Below are positions 61,229-63,719 of a stretch of 63,719 nt of DNA, in pieces (positions within the stretch are counted from its first letter, which is position 1; the number at the start of each line of letters is the position of its first letter). The notes under the pieces were generated by a model. That model worked only from the letters and a program-made list of their open reading frames with translations, made no database searches and was not told the origin of the DNA. This DNA comes from Candidatus Edwardsbacteria bacterium (GTDB lineage Bacteria; Edwardsbacteria; AC1; EtOH8): assembly GCA_018821925.1 (NCBI GenBank), contig JAHJLF010000039.1:1-63719 (forward strand). Reading direction: 5' to 3'. A program made the translations under genes and the position numbers.

Positions 61229-62416
61229 CTATGACCAGTGATCTTCTATCAAACCGGATATCGATTCTCTTAAAAGGTCGGTCGTTCTTATTGCCGGCGG
61301 CTGTCCACCCTCCTTGAATTTGGCCGACAGCAGGCCGAAGGAGACCCTCTCGATCCCGGCCGCCTTCAATCCCGCCCGGTAGATCTGATAGGTCCGGTGA
61401 AAGGTAATATGATCCTTGGGGCCGGATTTTTGATAGGCCTCCTGAAGTGCATATTCGGCCGCTTCTCTCTCATCGGTATGCCTGATGATGAAATTCAGGA
61501 ATTCTTTTTCCGGCAAATATTTTTCCAGCCACAGCATGATGTCCTTATCCTCGTTATAGCCCAGGTGCAGGGTGGTCTGGCATATCCCGCCGTATTCCAG
61601 GTGATCCCGGACACCGGAGAGAATATCCTCCACCAGTTCCCGCCCGCTGATGCCGCCCTCCCGGTTCCAAGCCTTTACCAGGCCCGGGGCCGATGGCGGA
61701 TTGGAGACTATCCGGTCGAATTTACTATTGCCGACCGGTTGGTACAGATCGCCGCAGATGAATTTAACGTTGGTGATGCCGTTCAGCAGAGCATTGAACC
61801 CGGCCAGGTTTATGGCTCGGGGGTTTATGTCCACCCCGGTCACTTTTACGGCCTGCCGGGACAACAACAGCGATTGCAGACCGGAGCCGCAGCCCAGGTC
61901 CAGCGCCGTTTTGCATGGCTTACGCAACATTCCCGCCGCCATGATGTACGAGGTCTTGTCCAATCTCCAGACCAAGTTGTCGGAGGAAAGATATTCATCC
62001 TTGGCATATTCATCGACATTCAAAAAGACCTTGTCGGTAGCTATCAACAGGTCCTCGAACGGAAGTATTGTGAAATTGGCATGTATGTCTCCCCGGTCAA
62101 CCGAGCAGAGACTTAGATTGCATAGCAATTCCAGATTGGCAGCTCCCAAAGCCTGTTCAATATCATCTTTTTTGCCCGGTAATCCCAAAACCAGCAGACT
62201 GATAACATGGTTCACCGGGGATTCTTCCTCCGAAAGCCTTTCCACAAACAGCGGAAGATACCTGTATTCCAGAGGATAAAGATCAGACAGGCATTCCAGT
62301 CCCAGTACTTTTTGAACTTTCTTTGCCGTCAATCCCAGGTTTTTTAATTTTTGCCCCAGCTGTCCGATCCGATATGGAGCGACATTTTCGTATGATAGAG
62401 GATTTTCAAGGTTCAT
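61229..62416 (-). CDS. Class I methyltransferase of the MTS (rRNA/protein N-methyltransferase) type
   Basis: 395 residues. A ~165-residue N-terminal domain without clear family match precedes the SAM domain: ALDLGCGSGLQSLLLSRQ, GVDINPRAINLAGFNALLNG, FICGDLYQP and FDRIVSNPPSAPG. The NPPS motif is that of methyltransferases acting on amino groups of rRNA bases, tRNA or glutamine. The long N-terminal domain is like that of RlmG/RsmC-type or HemK-like proteins; the target is undecided. Confidence 0.82.
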   Translation of the reverse strand: MNLENPLSYENVAPYRIGQLGQKLKNLGLTAKKVQKVLGLECLSDLYPLEYRYLPLFVERLSEEESPVNHVISLLVLGLPGKKDDIEQALGAANLELLCNLSLCSVDRGDIHANFTILPFEDLLIATDKVFLNVDEYAKDEYLSSDNLVWRLDKTSYIMAAGMLRKPCKTALDLGCGSGLQSLLLSRQAVKVTGVDINPRAINLAGFNALLNGITNVKFICGDLYQPVGNSKFDRIVSNPPSAPGLVKAWNREGGISGRELVEDILSGVRDHLEYGGICQTTLHLGYNEDKDIMLWLEKYLPEKEFLNFIIRHTDEREAAEYALQEAYQKSGPKDHITFHRTYQIYRAGLKAAGIERVSFGLLSAKFKEGGQPPAIRTTDLLRESISGLIEDHWS

Positions 62417-62441
62417 GGCGCTTATTTTCTATTTTATTTGT

Positions 62442-62509
62442 TTGACTTTTGGTTTTAATTTTATTATAATGACCTATACATTAGGTCATATAACCTATTA
62501 AAGAGGTCA
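62442..62509 (+). promoter_or_regulatory. Strong promoter with two operator palindromes
   Basis: TTGACT (62442-62447), 17 bases, TATAAT (62465-62470), a near-consensus promoter. Overlapping and following it are two palindromes with the same 7-base spacer: TGACCT-N7-AGGTCA (62470-62475 and 62483-62488) and AACCT-N7-AGGTC (62492-62496 and 62504-62508). Their centres are 21 bases apart, two helical turns. The second covers the AGAGG ribosome-binding site of the gene at 62515, so binding could block both transcription and translation. Confidence 0.75.
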
Positions 62510-62514
62510 TTATC

Positions 62515-62844
62515 ATGTTGGAAACATTATTGGGGTCAGGCAACCGGGAAAAAGTACTTGTGTTTCTTTATGCTAGACAGGATGGTTATGCCCGGGAGAT
62601 ATCCCGATTCTTCAACACCGACCTTAACCAAATTCAGAAACAGTTGGAAAGGCTTGAGATCGGCGGGATACTAGCCAGCCGGATGGTTGGCAGAACCAGG
62701 CTTTATAGTTTTAACCCCAGATATCCATTCACTACCGATATTAAAAGTCTTATGGGGAATGCCTTTAAGTTTTATCCCCAAGAGTTGCAGGATAGTTTGG
62801 TTATTACCCGCCGCAGGCCCCGCAGAAAGGGAAAGCCGTTATGA
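62515..62844 (+). CDS. Winged-helix regulator, likely autorepressor
   Basis: 109 residues with a winged helix: GNREKVLVFLYARQDGYARE, ISRFFNTDLNQIQKQLERLE, GGILASRMVGRTRLYSFNP. It resembles ArsR/MarR-like small DNA-binding proteins paired with nucleotidyltransferases. Its C-terminus is basic (TRRRPRRKGKP). It overlaps the next gene by four bases. The paired operators in its own promoter are its obvious target. Confidence 0.8.
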   Translation: MLETLLGSGNREKVLVFLYARQDGYAREISRFFNTDLNQIQKQLERLEIGGILASRMVGRTRLYSFNPRYPFTTDIKSLMGNAFKFYPQELQDSLVITRRRPRRKGKPL

Positions 62845-63383
62845 AAGCCGTAAAAAATATGAACCTGTCGGAATTTGCCGTACTGGTTTACAATCAACTC
62901 AAGAAAAAAGGTATTCGCTGCGTTCTTACCGGAGGGGCCTGTGTTTCCATTTATACCGACAACCAGTATCAGTCCTACGATCTTGATTTTATAGATGAAA
63001 CGGAATCAAGCCGCAAGAAGGTCAACCAAGCCCTGTCCGAGATCGGCTTCTTCGAAGAGAATAGATATTTCCGCCACCCAGACTCAAAGTTTTTCGTTGA
63101 ATTTCCTTCAGGTCCTTTATCGGTCGGCTCGGAACCCGTTAAAAATATTGTTACCTTAAAGTTCCCCTCCGGGCAATTAAAACTTCTATCCCCCACCGAT
63201 TGCGCCAAAGACAGGCTATCGGCCTATTATCACTGGAATGACAGGCAAAGTCTGGAGCAAGCCCTGTTGGTTGCCAAAAATCAAAAAATCGATCTGAAAG
63301 AAATACGACGCTGGTCAAAACACGAAAACAAGCTACGGGAATTTAATTTAATACAGAAATTATTCAATAATAATATTCCGTAA
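62841..63383 (+). CDS. Nucleotidyltransferase-like protein
   Basis: 180 residues. The NTase signature is VLTGGACVSIYTDNQYQSYD followed by LDFI, i.e. GG...D-L-D; a helical C-terminal part (CAKDRLSAYYHWNDRQSLEQ) follows, as in AbiEii/minimal nucleotidyltransferases. It is translationally coupled to the winged-helix gene, which suggests a toxin-antitoxin or autoregulated module. Toxicity is not shown by sequence. Confidence 0.75.
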   Translation: MKAVKNMNLSEFAVLVYNQLKKKGIRCVLTGGACVSIYTDNQYQSYDLDFIDETESSRKKVNQALSEIGFFEENRYFRHPDSKFFVEFPSGPLSVGSEPVKNIVTLKFPSGQLKLLSPTDCAKDRLSAYYHWNDRQSLEQALLVAKNQKIDLKEIRRWSKHENKLREFNLIQKLFNNNIP

Positions 63384-63391
63384 GGCAACTG

Positions 63392-63719
63392 CTAAACTTC
63401 ATCCTGACAGTTTTTCAATGTTTTTACCGATGCAATATGCCAGGTTACACCGGCCGCGATCAGGAATAAAACGATTCTGACCATAAGAAGCTTAATAACA
63501 AACAAGGCCGAAAAGGTTATGGTAATCCATAACGTGGAAATAGCCAGCATCTTTATTTTCAGGGGAATTCCCTTTCGTTCCCGGTAATTTCTTATGTAGT
63601 TTCCAAACCACCGATTGGTCATCAGCCAATTGTAAAACCTCCGGGAGCTCCTGGCATAGCAGACTGCCGCCAATAGAAGGAACGGCGTGGTGGGTAATAA
63701 TGGCAGGAATATGCCTAGA
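63392..63719 (-). CDS. YbaN-family (DUF454) inner-membrane protein, 5' end outside window
   Basis: About 108 residues are visible, running off the right edge. GIFLPLLPTTPFLLLAAVCY, ARSSRRFYNWLMTNRWFGNY and YRERKGIPLKIKMLAIST are the core of DUF454, followed by two membrane helices (LWITITFSALFVI, IVLFLIAAGVTWHIA). Function is unknown. An internal TTG could mimic a start, but the frame clearly continues upstream with conserved sequence. Confidence 0.88.
   Translation of the reverse strand, partial: LGIFLPLLPTTPFLLLAAVCYARSSRRFYNWLMTNRWFGNYIRNYRERKGIPLKIKMLAISTLWITITFSALFVIKLLMVRIVLFLIAAGVTWHIASVKTLKNCQDEV

Noticed and set aside
62841-63383. Calling the nucleotidyltransferase a proven AbiEii toxin
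   Set aside because: The fold motif and gene order fit, but length and sequence differ and toxicity cannot be read from sequence.

Overview
The window is a chromosomal segment, mostly housekeeping, from a Gram-negative bacterium that I cannot place to species. Most genes are moderately GC-rich. An outer membrane is implied by an LptE-type lipoprotein, an SLBB polysaccharide-export lipoprotein, an MCE/MlaD protein and several lipobox signal peptides. A PglZ-domain (PorX-like) response regulator, SpoVG, a DUF4833 protein and very large multi-GAF and multi-PAS signalling proteins fit an uncultured FCB-type or candidate-phylum lineage; this placement is inference. Several promoters fit a sigma70 consensus (TTGAC then 17-18 bp then TATAAT-like).

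Layout. 1-7613 (minus strand): nucleotide-sugar and surface-polysaccharide genes, with gmd-rmd, a short RmlC-like epimerase, rmlB, a UDP-sugar dehydrogenase, an SLBB export lipoprotein and a cut-off methyltransferase. 7834-8036: tRNA-Ser plus a broken 3' copy. 8103-10933: TldE and a DUF4139 protein. 11119-13865: a short operon related to rnfE-rnfA-rnfB followed by a PAP2 phosphatase. 14275-20524: an MCE protein, an AT-rich orphan, a DUF559 nuclease with flanking palindromes, radA, a GNAT gene, ispD-ispF and dedA. 20599-27698: HU, priA, an NHL protein, lptE, an rRNA methyltransferase and rimI-tsaB-tsaE. 27800-40365: a PglZ response regulator, a sensor kinase, and a back-to-back diguanylate cyclase and HD-GYP phosphodiesterase, both huge. 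40362-43603: purD, ispE, spoVG. 43916-44396: a broken tRNA-Gln copy, a small GIY-YIG nuclease and an intact tRNA-Gln. 44427-51741: prs, rplY, pth, rpsF, two ssb genes, rpsR, rplI, an EIIA domain, a zinc ribbon, rpmB, NUDIX, ruvX and mltG. 51764-56979: era, DUF4833, a membrane protein, rmuC and twin patatins. 57145-61089: an orphan, then ruvB, ruvA, ruvC and yebC. 61229-63719: a methyltransferase, a winged-helix/nucleotidyltransferase pair with a clear promoter-operator, and a cut-off DUF454 gene.

How it works together. The left end makes GDP-deoxyhexose, dTDP-deoxyhexose and UDP-uronate-type precursors for an exported polysaccharide. The centre holds a complete-looking c-di-GMP synthesis and breakdown pair beside a two-component system. 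The right half is translation, replication and recombination housekeeping.

Most unusual signals. (1) Two small nuclease genes of different families, GIY-YIG next to tRNA-Gln and DUF559 next to radA, each sit between a partial and an intact copy of the neighbouring gene. (2) Partial copies of tRNA-Gln and tRNA-Ser are both interrupted inside the T loop, directly after GGTTC, by related hairpin elements starting TCCGCC; a palindrome near radA is likewise interrupted in its loop. (3) The Rnf-like membrane subunits lack all four cysteines that hold the inter-subunit iron-sulfur cluster, and rnfC, rnfD and rnfG are absent from the locus. (4) Three larger intergenic elements share hairpin and core motifs.
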